Below, piece after piece: positions 1 through 8,547 of a stretch of DNA of 64,000 nucleotides. This DNA comes from Limimaricola sp. (lineage in GTDB: Bacteria; Pseudomonadota; Alphaproteobacteria; Rhodobacterales; Rhodobacteraceae). The stretch lies in contig NZ_WGLM01000005.1 of assembly GCF_016125575.1 (NCBI RefSeq), positions 496,001 to 560,000 on the forward strand, read 5' to 3'. The notes below the pieces were generated by a model. That model was not told the origin of the DNA and did no database searches. It saw only the letters and a program-made list of their open reading frames with translations. Both the position numbers and the translations under genes were made by a program. How positions within the stretch are numbered: position 1 is the stretch's first letter; each line of letters opens with the position of its first letter.

Positions 1-5
1 TGACG

Positions 6-305
6 GTGCAACAGGCGCTGGATTTCGCGGGGCTGCTGCCCAGTGTCGTCAGGGCCATCTTCGTGGCCGACTGGCAAGTCGCCCCGCCCCTGCCCTTTGC
101 CGACCGTGCCGCGCTGACGGCCGAGGCGCAAGCGCTGCGCCCGCATCACAACCTGACGCCGGACAACTGCATCGCCGCCACGGCGCTTGCCCTGCGCCAC
201 CATGTCGACCAGGCAGCGCTTGACGCGCTGCTAGCCACCTTCCCCGCGGGCGCGGTCGAGTTCTGGCACCTCGACGGACCGCCCCCGACCCGCAAGATGG
301 TTTGA
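6..305 (+). CDS. unidentified protein, 5' end uncertain (possibly partial)
   Basis: About 99 residues are visible. The reading frame is open to the left edge of the window, so the GTG at position 6 may be internal and the gene may begin outside. No Shine-Dalgarno is visible before it. The protein has no signal peptide or membrane segment. It is moderately acidic, with short hydrophobic stretches near the N-terminus (LDFAGLLPSVVRAIF). I do not recognise a family. It stops 71 nt before the MarC gene on the same strand. The codon use looks like that of the neighbouring genes, so it is probably a real gene end. Confidence 0.4.
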   Translation: MQQALDFAGLLPSVVRAIFVADWQVAPPLPFADRAALTAEAQALRPHHNLTPDNCIAATALALRHHVDQAALDALLATFPAGAVEFWHLDGPPPTRKMV

Positions 306-376
306 CCCCGTTCATCCTGCCCCCGGATGCGCCGGCGGCCGTTTGACAAGCGCGGCGCGGACAGTCCAGATGGCGC

Positions 377-1024
377 ATGGACCTTGCCGCCGTCATCAGC
401 GCCTTCACCACGCTTTTCATCGTGATCGACCCGCCCGGTCTCGCGCCGGTCTATATCGCGCTGACCCAAGGCATGCCCGCCGCGCAGCGCCACCGCATCG
501 GCCTGCGGGCCTGCATCACCGCGGGCGTGCTGATGCTGGCCTTCCTCTTTCTGGGCGAGGCGGTGCTGGGCTTCATCGGCATCACCATGCCCGCCTTCCG
601 CATCGCGGGCGGCGTGCTGCTGTTTCTGACCGCGCTCGACATGCTGTTCCAGCGCCGTCAACAGCGGCGGCAGGAAAACGCCGCCGACGGCGCTGCCGAG
701 CATCAGGACGACCCGTCGGTTTTTCCGCTGGCGATTCCGCTGATCGTCGGCCCCGGCGCGATCACCACGATCATCCTTCTGGCGGGCCACGCCCGCACCG
801 CCACCGATTTCGCCGCGGTGGCGCTGGTGATGGCCGCCAACCTTGCCGTGGTGATGCTGACCTTCCTGGCCGCCCCCTTCGTGGAGCGGGTGCTGGGCAA
901 GACCGGGATCAACATCGTCACCCGGGTTCTGGGGATGCTGCTGGCCGCGCTGGCGGTACAGTTCATCCTCGACGGGCTGCGCTCTTTCGGACTGGCGGGA
1001 CAGGTCCTATATCCACCCGCATGA
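377..1024 (+). CDS. MarC family (UPF0056) inner-membrane protein
   Basis: This 215-residue protein belongs to the MarC/UPF0056 family of small inner-membrane proteins. Their transport role is unproven, although MarC was once linked to multiple antibiotic resistance. Six hydrophobic segments are visible, and the family signature IDPPGLAPVY falls in the first one (around residues 17-26). A second family block, PLAIPLIVGPGAITT, follows a charged cytoplasmic loop near residue 120. The length is typical. The ATG at 377 has only a weak upstream ribosome site. The stop overlaps the start of the next gene as ATGA at 1021-1024, so the two are probably translated together. Confidence 0.9.
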   Translation: MDLAAVISAFTTLFIVIDPPGLAPVYIALTQGMPAAQRHRIGLRACITAGVLMLAFLFLGEAVLGFIGITMPAFRIAGGVLLFLTALDMLFQRRQQRRQENAADGAAEHQDDPSVFPLAIPLIVGPGAITTIILLAGHARTATDFAAVALVMAANLAVVMLTFLAAPFVERVLGKTGINIVTRVLGMLLAALAVQFILDGLRSFGLAGQVLYPPA

Positions 1025-1599
1025 CAGGCGACCAAACCGCGAACCTCCTCTACCTCGTCCTGCTCGGCGCCGCCGTGGCGGGCTGGTTTTTCGTCAACAA
1101 TCGCCACCAGATGGGCAGGGTCGCGCAATATGCCGCGGTCTGGGGCCTGATCTTCGTTGGCACAATCGCGGCCGTGGGGATGTGGGGCGACATCCAGCGT
1201 AGCGTCATGCCCCGGCAAGAGGTGCTGGACGCCGCGCGCATCGCCCTGCCGCGTCAACCGGACGGGCATTACTACGTCAACGCGCTGATCAATGGCGTGC
1301 CGATCAACTTCGTCGTCGATACAGGCGCAAGCCAGGTTGTACTGACCCAAGACGACGCGCGCCGCGCCGGTATCGACGTGGGCAGCCTGCGCTATCTCGG
1401 CTCGGCCAGCACCGCCAACGGGCAGGTGCAGACGGCAGCCGTCAAACTCGATACCGTCCAGATCGGCCAGATCCGCGACCGCGACGTGCGCGCGGTGGTC
1501 AACGCAGGTCAGATGGACGGCTCGCTTCTGGGAATGAGTTATCTTGGCCGCTTCTCGAAGATCGAGATTTCGGACGGCCAATTGATCCTGACCCGCTAG
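1021..1599 (+). CDS. membrane-anchored retropepsin-like aspartic protease (TIGR02281 family)
   Basis: This 192-residue protein has two N-terminal membrane segments (about residues 7-23 and 35-55) followed by a single-lobed aspartic protease domain. The active-site motif VVDTGAS lies near residue 100, which fits the TIGR02281 clan AA family found widely in alphaproteobacteria. Such enzymes work as dimers because each lobe supplies one Asp. Substrate and physiological role are unknown. The start was placed at the ATG overlapping the marC stop. A longer reading frame from 343 is open, but its N-terminal part is only a shadow of marC. The gene ends in a CTAG that also serves as the stop of the convergent GFA gene. 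Confidence 0.85.
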   Translation: MTGDQTANLLYLVLLGAAVAGWFFVNNRHQMGRVAQYAAVWGLIFVGTIAAVGMWGDIQRSVMPRQEVLDAARIALPRQPDGHYYVNALINGVPINFVVDTGASQVVLTQDDARRAGIDVGSLRYLGSASTANGQVQTAAVKLDTVQIGQIRDRDVRAVVNAGQMDGSLLGMSYLGRFSKIEISDGQLILTR

Positions 1600-2072
1600 C
1601 GCGGCCAATCTGCCGTGTCGTGGTCGGGGTGCTGGTGGTTGCTGGCGGCGATCGCGCAGGCGGCCTCGGGCATCGACCCTTCGGTGGTGCTGGTGCTGTC
1701 CATGCGGCCCAGCTGGTCGATCTGCGGCAGACGCGCCTCCAGCCCGGCCTCGAAGGTCAGCGGAATGGTCGCCGGCCGGTCAAAGGCCGCGATACAAAGC
1801 GAGACATGCGCGCCGGCCTTGTCGTGATAGAAAAGCGGCGTGCCGCAGGCGGCGCAGAAGCCACGCTCGTACCCGTCCGAACTTTCAAACACAGCGGGCG
1901 CGCCGCGCGTCCATGTCAGGTCGGTCTTGGGCACGCCCACCAGCGCGGCAAAGAAACCGCCCACCGCCTTCTGGCACATCCGACAGTGGCAGACATGGGC
2001 ATTGTCGACCAGCGCAGTGGCGCGGAACCGCACCGCGCCGCACTGGCAACCGCCGGTGCGCACCTCAGCCAT
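1596..2072 (-). CDS. GFA/CENP-V domain protein
   Basis: This 158-residue protein has the cysteine pattern of the GFA (glutathione-dependent formaldehyde-activating, CENP-V) fold. It shows GGCQCGAVRF near the N-terminus, CHCRMCQK about 25 residues on, and CAACGTPL near residue 95. These cysteines bind two structural or catalytic zinc ions. Family members bind small adducts such as S-hydroxymethylglutathione, but most are uncharacterised and no substrate is implied here. I chose the ATG at 2072 because AAAGGG lies about 8 nt upstream. A GTG at 2081 is possible but would abut that site. The start overlaps the end of holC by 8 nt, so it is the distal gene of pepA-holC-GFA. Confidence 0.88.
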   Translation of the reverse strand: MAEVRTGGCQCGAVRFRATALVDNAHVCHCRMCQKAVGGFFAALVGVPKTDLTWTRGAPAVFESSDGYERGFCAACGTPLFYHDKAGAHVSLCIAAFDRPATIPLTFEAGLEARLPQIDQLGRMDSTSTTEGSMPEAACAIAASNHQHPDHDTADWPR

Positions 2073-2538
2073 TCGCGTCACCCTTTTGCGCCTTCATCGC
2101 CCAGCGTCCGCCTTCCTGCGCCCAGTATTGCGCGGGCAGACCGGCATCGGTCAACTGCTTCCACTGGCCCCGCGCGGCGGCGACGGCGCCTTCGTCCTGT
2201 CCGTCGAAAAGGATGCAGACGCGCTCGGCCCGGGCGGCCTCTGCCGGGTCCACCTCGGCGCCATCAACGGCCATCAGGCAGGTGGGATCGTTCGCGGCGG
2301 GCTGCCCGGCGCAGAGCAGCACCGGCTGCGCCGCGTCATGCGGGCCGCCGGCAAGGCCATGCGGCAGGAACCCCTCGTCCGGCCCCTGCCAAAGCGCGAT
2401 ATCGAGGGCCTCGATCCGTGCGGGGTCGGTCCCCCGCACCTCGACCCGCCAGCCGGCCGCCAGCGCCTTGGGCAACAGCATCGCCAGTGTCTGCGCCGCG
2501 CTGGCCTCGGTCAGGTGATAGAAGAAGGCCGCCCCCAT
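2065..2538 (-). CDS. holC: DNA polymerase III subunit chi
   Basis: This 157-residue protein matches the chi subunit (HolC) of the DNA polymerase III clamp-loader complex, which links the replisome to SSB. The typical N-terminal FYHLTEASAAQTLAMLLPKA block and the later ERVCILFDG and RGQWKQLTDAG blocks are present, and the length is normal. It lies 7 nt downstream of pepA on the same strand. A pepA-holC pair is common in alphaproteobacteria. It is followed, with overlap, by the GFA gene. Confidence 0.93.
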   Translation of the reverse strand: MGAAFFYHLTEASAAQTLAMLLPKALAAGWRVEVRGTDPARIEALDIALWQGPDEGFLPHGLAGGPHDAAQPVLLCAGQPAANDPTCLMAVDGAEVDPAEAARAERVCILFDGQDEGAVAAARGQWKQLTDAGLPAQYWAQEGGRWAMKAQKGDANG

Positions 2539-2545
2539 CGCGCCC

Positions 2546-4027
2546 TCAGTCCTTCGCCTCGTAGCGGCTGGCGATCAGCCGGTTCAGCGTCAACACGCCC
2601 CAGCCTGTCGCCCCCTTCGGCGCCAGCGAACTTTCGGTCTTGAGCGAGGCTGTGCCCGCGATGTCGAGATGCGCCCAGGGCACGGCATCATCGACAAAGC
2701 GGCGCAGGAACTGCGCAGCCGTCACCGATCCGCCCTCGCGCCCGCCAACGTTCATCATGTCGGCGATCCGGCTTTTCAGCCGCGCGTCGTACCCCGGGCC
2801 CATCGGCATGCGCCACAGGCCTTCGCCCTCGGTCTGCGCGGCCTGCAAGAGCCCGCCCGCCAGCGTGTCGTCGTTTGAGAAAAGGCCCGCGTTTTCATGG
2901 CCCAGCGCGACGATGATCGCGCCGGTCAGCGTGGCGAGGTCGATCATTCCGGCGGGGTGCAGCTCTTGCTGGGCGAACCACAGAAGATCGGCCAGCACCA
3001 GCCGCCCCTCGGCATCGGTATTGATGATCTCGACGGTGTCGCCCTTCATCGAGGTCACCACGTCGCCCGGCCGCGTGGCGGTGCCCGAGGGCATGTTCTC
3101 GACCAGCCCGACAAGACCCACGACATTGGCGCGCGCCTTGCGCAGCGCCAGCGCCTTCATGACGCCCGCCACGGTGCCCGCGCCGCCCATGTCCATGGTC
3201 ATGTCTTCCATGCCGCCGGCGGGTTTCAGGCTGATGCCGCCGGTATCAAAGACCACGCCCTTGCCGATCAGCGCCAGCGGCGCGGCCTGCTCGCCGCCGT
3301 TCCAGCGCATCATCACCACCTTCGAGGGGCTGGCAGACCCCTGCCCGACACTGAGAAGCAGGCGCATGGATTTCGCGGCAAGGTCTGTTTCGTCCAGCAC
3401 CGTCACCTCGACACCTAGCGCCGAGAGGTCCTGAAGACACGCGGCAAAGCTTTCGGTCGTCAACACGTTGGCCGGCGCGTTGACGAGATCGCGGGTGAAA
3501 AAGACGCCTTGCGCCAGCGCAGCAAGCGGCGCAAACGCCACCTCCGCTGCAGCCGGATCGGTCAGGTGAAGGGTGACAGCGCGCGGTTCGGCGGCGTCAT
3601 CCTCCGCGGCACTGCGATGGTCGCGAAAATCGTAGGCGCGCAGGGCAAGGCCCAGCGCAACCTCCTCGGGACGGCGCAAGGCCGGCGCCAGCACCTGCAC
3701 ACCTTCGGGGCCGAGCGTGCGGGCCAGCGCCGCACCGGCCTTGCGTGCCTCTGCCACGCTGGGCCGGCGCGGCAGCTTGATCACGCTCAGCGCTTCAGCC
3801 GACAGGCCCACCGGGAATGCCAGCTCCAGCACATCGCCAACCTTGGCACGGGCAAAGCGCGGGCTGTCCACCAGTCGGCGCAGCGCCTGTTTTGTCGCGG
3901 TGTTCAGCCGCCGACCCGCCGCGTCGAACCCGCCTTCGGGCGTCACGAACACCGCCAAACGGCCGGGCAGCGCGGCAAGGGCGGCGGCGTCGAACGTGGC
4001 AAATCCGATTGGTACGGGCTGGGTCAT
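2546..4027 (-). CDS. pepA: leucyl aminopeptidase (M17, PepA)
   Basis: This 493-residue protein is a cytosolic M17 leucyl aminopeptidase that removes N-terminal residues from peptides. The two-zinc active site is recognisable in KGVVFDTGGISLKP (about residues 250-265) and in the family signature NTDAEGRLVLADLL (about 330). The start at 4027 has AGGAGA 9 nt upstream. A longer open frame to 4261 covers the divergent region before lptF and is not needed. It heads the minus-strand unit pepA-holC-GFA and diverges from lptF. PepA proteins in some bacteria also bind DNA in recombination and regulation; nothing here tests that. Confidence 0.96.
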   Translation of the reverse strand: MTQPVPIGFATFDAAALAALPGRLAVFVTPEGGFDAAGRRLNTATKQALRRLVDSPRFARAKVGDVLELAFPVGLSAEALSVIKLPRRPSVAEARKAGAALARTLGPEGVQVLAPALRRPEEVALGLALRAYDFRDHRSAAEDDAAEPRAVTLHLTDPAAAEVAFAPLAALAQGVFFTRDLVNAPANVLTTESFAACLQDLSALGVEVTVLDETDLAAKSMRLLLSVGQGSASPSKVVMMRWNGGEQAAPLALIGKGVVFDTGGISLKPAGGMEDMTMDMGGAGTVAGVMKALALRKARANVVGLVGLVENMPSGTATRPGDVVTSMKGDTVEIINTDAEGRLVLADLLWFAQQELHPAGMIDLATLTGAIIVALGHENAGLFSNDDTLAGGLLQAAQTEGEGLWRMPMGPGYDARLKSRIADMMNVGGREGGSVTAAQFLRRFVDDAVPWAHLDIAGTASLKTESSLAPKGATGWGVLTLNRLIASRYEAKD

Positions 4028-4168
4028 GACGACGATCTCCTGGGGTGTTGGAACAGGCCCTCTACCTAGGCCGGGCAACGCCGAAAGACCAGTTTGCTGT
4101 TCATTCCGCTGCCAAGGTGGGATAGGGTCTGACAAGGTCCGCAGAGGGCAACGCAGGGGGACAACGGG
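4028..4168. promoter_or_regulatory. divergent pepA/lptF intergenic region
   Basis: This 141-nt gap separates the divergent pepA and lptF genes and must hold promoters for both. I see the pepA ribosome site (AGGAG near 4036-4042 on the minus strand) and a purine-rich GCAGGGGGAC before the lptF GTG. No convincing -35/-10 pair or operator stands out. Confidence 0.4.
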
Positions 4169-5308
4169 GTGGCGCGATTCGACAGGTACATGCTGTCGCA
4201 ATTGCTGATGCTTTTCGGATTCTTCGCACTGGTGCTGGTTTTGGTCTACTGGATCAACCAAGCGGTGCGCCTGTTTGATGACCTCATCGCCGAAGGGCAG
4301 ACCGCCGGCGTCTTCCTTGAATTCACCGCACTATCGCTGCCGGGCGTGATCCGCGTGGTCCTTCCCATCGCGGCCTTCGCGGCCAGCGTCTATGTCACCA
4401 ACCGGATGACATCCGAATCAGAGCTGGTCGCCGCGCAGGCGGCCGGCATGCCCCCCGGGCGCATTGCCCGGCCGGTGCTGGTCTTCGGGGTGATCGTAGG
4501 CGCCCTGATGCTGATGCTGACCCATGTCCTCGTCCCCGCAGCGACCGTCAGCTACAACGACCGGCAGGCCGAGATTGCCCGCAACCCCAGTGCGCACCTG
4601 CTGACCGAGGGGCAGTTCCTGAACCCCACCGCCGGGATCACTTTCTACATCCGGGCGATCACGCCGGCGGGCGAATTGCTCGATATCTTCCTGTCGGACA
4701 GCCGGAATCCTGCGCAGGCGATCACCTACACCGCCGCCAAGGCCTACCTGACGCGCACCGATGCCGGGCCGCAACTGGTGATGCGCAACGGCATGGCACA
4801 GATCTTCGACCAGAAGGACGGCCATTTGTCGGTGACCCATTTCGCCGATTTCGCCTATGACATCGGCGCGCTTGTCCCCGCGCCCGGCCCGCGTGGCCGC
4901 TCCAGCCGTGAGCTGTCGACCGCCGAACTGCTTGCCGCGACCCCAGCCTTGCAGAAGGAGACCGGGCGCAGCGCGGGCCAATTGGTGGCAGAGGGGCACG
5001 ATCGCACCGACCAGGCGCTGTTGACGCTGGTGGCGGCCCTCTTGGGCCATGCGACGTTGATGGTCGGCGGCTTCAGCAGGTTTGGCGTCTGGCGGCAGAT
5101 CCTTGCGGCGATCGGCCTGGTGATCCTCGTCAAGGCCGCCGAGACGGTGGGCGGGGCCGTCGCGGCGGGCGATCCGCGACTTTGGCCGGTGGTTTACCTG
5201 CCTGCAGTACTGGGCGGCGTGCTGGTCTGGGCCCTGCTGGCGCTGGCGGCACGGCCGGGGCTGCTGCGCCGCCGCCGGACCGTGGCCGGCACCGGAGTTG
5301 CGGCATGA
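4169..5308 (+). CDS. lptF: LPS export ABC transporter permease LptF
   Basis: This 379-residue YjgP/YjgQ-family permease pairs with LptG, and with LptB from elsewhere, to pull lipopolysaccharide out of the inner membrane onto the Lpt bridge. Membrane segments are predicted near residues 12-30, 55-75 and 100-120. A periplasmic beta-jellyroll-like region lies around 130-250, and further membrane segments near the C-terminus. The start is a GTG with GGGGGAC upstream. The stop overlaps the lptG start as ATGA (5305-5308). It opens the envelope operon lptF-lptG-lptD-surA-pdxA-rsmA. Confidence 0.93.
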   Translation: MARFDRYMLSQLLMLFGFFALVLVLVYWINQAVRLFDDLIAEGQTAGVFLEFTALSLPGVIRVVLPIAAFAASVYVTNRMTSESELVAAQAAGMPPGRIARPVLVFGVIVGALMLMLTHVLVPAATVSYNDRQAEIARNPSAHLLTEGQFLNPTAGITFYIRAITPAGELLDIFLSDSRNPAQAITYTAAKAYLTRTDAGPQLVMRNGMAQIFDQKDGHLSVTHFADFAYDIGALVPAPGPRGRSSRELSTAELLAATPALQKETGRSAGQLVAEGHDRTDQALLTLVAALLGHATLMVGGFSRFGVWRQILAAIGLVILVKAAETVGGAVAAGDPRLWPVVYLPAVLGGVLVWALLALAARPGLLRRRRTVAGTGVAA

Positions 5309-6399
5309 TCCTGCACCGTTACTTCGCGCGCCGCTTTCTCTTCGCCTTCGCCGGGGTCTTTGCGATCTTTTCGGTGATGACCGGATTTCTTGACCTGATC
5401 GACCAGTTGCGCCGCTTCGGTGGCAGCGGCGCGAGCTTTGATGCGATCCTCGGCCTCAGCCTGCTGAACCTGCCCGGCGCGGTCTACAAGATCCTGCCGC
5501 TGATCATGATCCTCGCGACCATTGCGATGTTCCTGTCACTGGCAAGGTCATCGGAAATGGTGGTGACACGGGCCGCGGGGCGTTCGGCACTTCGCGCGCT
5601 GACCGCACCGATCGGTGTGACACTGGTCCTTGGCACACTGGCCGTGGCCGTGATGAACCCCATCGTCGCTGCCACCTCGCGCCAGTACGACCTGCGGGCG
5701 GGACGGCTGAGCGGGCATGACAACGTTCTGTCGATAAGCCGTGACGGGCTGTGGCTGCGGCAGGGTGGTGCAGCCGGGCAAACGGTGATCCGCGCCACCG
5801 GCGCCAACCTTGACGGCACGCGCCTGAGCGGGGTGACCTTTTTCGGCTTCGGCCCCGATGGCGCCCCGCGCGAACGGGTCGAGGCCAAGACGGCAGTCCT
5901 GCGCGACGGCGGCTGGACGCTAAGCGACGCCAAGGTCTGGGATCTGTCGGCCGGCGGCAACCCCGAGGCCGGCGCGCTCACCAGCCCGAGCTATCGCATC
6001 GCCTCGACGCTGACACCCGACCAGATCCGCGACAGCTTCGGCGCGCCCTCGTCAATCTCCATCTGGGATCTGCCGAACTTCATCGCGCAGTTGCGCGGAG
6101 CCGGCTTTTCGGTGACGCGGCACGAGGTCTGGCTGCAAAGCGAGCTGACCTTGCCCACCTTCCTGATCGCGATGGTGCTGATCGGGGCGGGATTCACCAT
6201 GCGACACCAGCGCGGCGGCAATACCGGCGTCATGGTGCTGGCGGCCATCCTGCTGGGCTTTGGCCTCTACTTCATCCGCAACTTTGCGCAGGCTCTTGGT
6301 GAGAACGGACAACTGCCGGTGCTGCTGGCCGCCTGGGCGCCTCCCCTTGCCGCAATCGGCTTGTCGCTTGGCCTGATCCTGCACCTGGAGGACGGCTGA
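5305..6399 (+). CDS. lptG: LPS export ABC transporter permease LptG
   Basis: This 364-residue protein is the second YjgP/YjgQ permease of the LptBFG transporter. It begins MILHRYFARRFL, the usual LptG opening, with a first membrane helix at about residues 10-30. Two more helices follow around 55-75 and 95-115. A periplasmic domain comes next, and three helices lie after residue 270. The start overlaps the lptF stop, and the stop overlaps the lptD start in TGATG at 6397-6401. The overlaps suggest tight translational coupling of the pair with the outer-membrane translocon gene. Confidence 0.93.
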   Translation: MILHRYFARRFLFAFAGVFAIFSVMTGFLDLIDQLRRFGGSGASFDAILGLSLLNLPGAVYKILPLIMILATIAMFLSLARSSEMVVTRAAGRSALRALTAPIGVTLVLGTLAVAVMNPIVAATSRQYDLRAGRLSGHDNVLSISRDGLWLRQGGAAGQTVIRATGANLDGTRLSGVTFFGFGPDGAPRERVEAKTAVLRDGGWTLSDAKVWDLSAGGNPEAGALTSPSYRIASTLTPDQIRDSFGAPSSISIWDLPNFIAQLRGAGFSVTRHEVWLQSELTLPTFLIAMVLIGAGFTMRHQRGGNTGVMVLAAILLGFGLYFIRNFAQALGENGQLPVLLAAWAPPLAAIGLSLGLILHLEDG

Positions 6400-8522
6400 T
6401 GCGCAGGTTTGCCGCCCTTCTGGCCCTTTGTGCGGCTCTGCTGCCCGGCTTGGCCGCGGCGCAGACGCAAACTGGCGCGGCAACGATGGTGGCCGACAGC
6501 GTGCGTATCGAAGGGGGCCAGCGCCTTATCGCCACGGGCAATGTCGAGGTGCTTTACATGGGCACGCGGCTGTCGGCCGGGGCCATCCGCTACGACGCCG
6601 CGACCGACCGGCTTTTGATCGAGGGACCGATTTACGTGGCCCAGCCGGACGGGACCGTGCTGACGGCAAACAGTGCCACGTTGGACCCGCAACTGCAGAA
6701 CGGCATCCTTGATGGGGCGCGGCTGATCCTGCAGCAACAGCTGCAACTGGCCGCGAACCGTATCGAGCGCAGCGAGGGACGGTATTCCGACCTTTACCGT
6801 GTCGTCGCCACAGCCTGCGAGGTCTGCAATGGCGGGCCGCCACTGTGGGAGATCAGGGCGCGGCACGTCACCCATGATCAGGCCGAACAGCAGCTTTACT
6901 TCGAAGATGCCCAGTTCCGGATTGCTGGCATTCCCGTGCTGTGGGTGCCGCGGATGCGCCTGCCGGACCCGACGCTGAAACGTGCAACCGGCCTGCTGGT
7001 GCCTTCCGTCCGCTCCAACGACACTTTCGGGACCGGCATCAAGCTGCCCTATTTCATTACGCTGGGCGACAGTCGCGACCTGACGCTGACGCCTTACCTT
7101 GCGCCGCGCACCACCACGCTGGAGGCGCGATACAGACAGGCCTTCACGAATGGCACGCTGGAAGCGAAGGGCGCGATCAGCCGCGACCAGATCTTGTCGG
7201 ACCGTTGGCGTGGCTACCTTTTCGCGAACGGGGCGTTCAAACTGCGCGACAGCTGGCAGCTGTCCTTTGACGTGCAAAGTGCGACTGACAAGGCCTACCT
7301 GCTTGATTACGGCTATGCGAACCTGGATCGGCTGCAAAGCAATCTTGGCCTGACAAGGGTCACCGACCACAGCTTTTTCACCGCCGAAGCGCTTTATTTC
7401 CAGACCCAGAGCGATACCGAGGTCAACGCCTCGCTTCCCCCGGTGGTCACAAGCTTGCACTACCAGAGGCGGCTGACGCCCGGTGCCATTGGCGGGACGC
7501 TGACGCTCGATGCGGGCGCCGAGGCCTTCGTACGTACCTCCACCACGCCCGGCGATGCCGGCCGAGACGTGGCGCGACTGGGCCTTGGTGCGGATTGGCG
7601 GCGCAGCTGGATGCTGCCTGCGGGCGTGCTTGTCGAATTGCATGGCGGGCTGGATGCTGCGGCCTATCGCACTGCGCAAGACCCGGCCTATGACGGGCTG
7701 ACCGGCCGCCTGACCCCCAGCCTTGGCGCGACGCTGCGCTGGCCGCTGATGCGGCAGCAATCAGGCGGCGCGGTCCAGATCCTTGAACCCGTTCTTGCCT
7801 TGGGTTGGTCGCGGCTGATCGGCGGCGATGTCGCCAACGAGGACAGCACGCGCGTCGAATTCGACGAGGGTAACCTTTTTGACCTTAACCATTTCCCCGG
7901 GGACGACCGGGTTGAGACAGGCGCGCGCGCCATTGCCGGGCTGGCATGGAGCACGCAAGCGCCGGGTGGCTGGGGCGCGCGGCTGACCTTCGGGCGGGTC
8001 TTCCGGCAGGACGCCAATGCCGATCTCAGCAGCAGCTCGGGCCTGTCCGGCACCCGCTCGGACTGGCTGGTCGCGGGTCAGTTCGACCTTCCGCGCGGCT
8101 TCGCACTTGATGGGCGGGCGCTCTTCGATGACGGGTTCACCCCCGGCAAGAGCGAGGCGCGCATCAACTGGCAGAACAGCCGGGTCGATCTGACCGGATC
8201 ATATGTCTGGCTGCCCACCGACCCGGCAGAAGCGCGCAGCGCGCCGGTCTCGGAATGGACGTTCAACGGCGATTACAAGATCAACGATATCTGGTCCGTC
8301 AACGTCAACGGGCAATACGACATCGCCGCACGCAGCCCGACATCGGCGGGTTTCGGCATCGGCTGGCAAAACGAATGCGTCACTGTCGAGCTTTCGGTCT
8401 CGCGCCGCTATACATCTTCCACTACTGTGCAGCCAGCGACCGATGTCGGCCTGACTGTCGGGCTTAACGGCTTTTCCGCCGGGCGGTCGGGTCAGACGGT
8501 TCGAAGCCGCTGCACGAATTGA
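6399..8522 (+). CDS. lptD: LPS assembly outer-membrane protein LptD
   Basis: This 707-residue protein starts with a Sec signal peptide (MRRFAALLALCAALLPGLAAAQ, cleavage after AAA). An OstA/LptA-like beta-jellyroll follows, with repeated VRIEGGQRLIATGNVEVLY-type strands. A large C-terminal beta-barrel completes it. LptD receives LPS from the periplasmic bridge and inserts it in the outer leaflet together with LptE, which is not seen here. Two cysteines near residue 145 (ACEVC) and two near the C-terminus (NEC and RCTN) could form the disulfides needed for LptD maturation. That is an inference from the E. coli protein. The next gene is the chaperone SurA, which fits its barrel folding. Confidence 0.94.
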   Translation: MRRFAALLALCAALLPGLAAAQTQTGAATMVADSVRIEGGQRLIATGNVEVLYMGTRLSAGAIRYDAATDRLLIEGPIYVAQPDGTVLTANSATLDPQLQNGILDGARLILQQQLQLAANRIERSEGRYSDLYRVVATACEVCNGGPPLWEIRARHVTHDQAEQQLYFEDAQFRIAGIPVLWVPRMRLPDPTLKRATGLLVPSVRSNDTFGTGIKLPYFITLGDSRDLTLTPYLAPRTTTLEARYRQAFTNGTLEAKGAISRDQILSDRWRGYLFANGAFKLRDSWQLSFDVQSATDKAYLLDYGYANLDRLQSNLGLTRVTDHSFFTAEALYFQTQSDTEVNASLPPVVTSLHYQRRLTPGAIGGTLTLDAGAEAFVRTSTTPGDAGRDVARLGLGADWRRSWMLPAGVLVELHGGLDAAAYRTAQDPAYDGLTGRLTPSLGATLRWPLMRQQSGGAVQILEPVLALGWSRLIGGDVANEDSTRVEFDEGNLFDLNHFPGDDRVETGARAIAGLAWSTQAPGGWGARLTFGRVFRQDANADLSSSSGLSGTRSDWLVAGQFDLPRGFALDGRALFDDGFTPGKSEARINWQNSRVDLTGSYVWLPTDPAEARSAPVSEWTFNGDYKINDIWSVNVNGQYDIAARSPTSAGFGIGWQNECVTVELSVSRRYTSSTTVQPATDVGLTVGLNGFSAGRSGQTVRSRCTN

Positions 8523-8547
8523 GACGACGAATGCCAGTGAGGCCCCG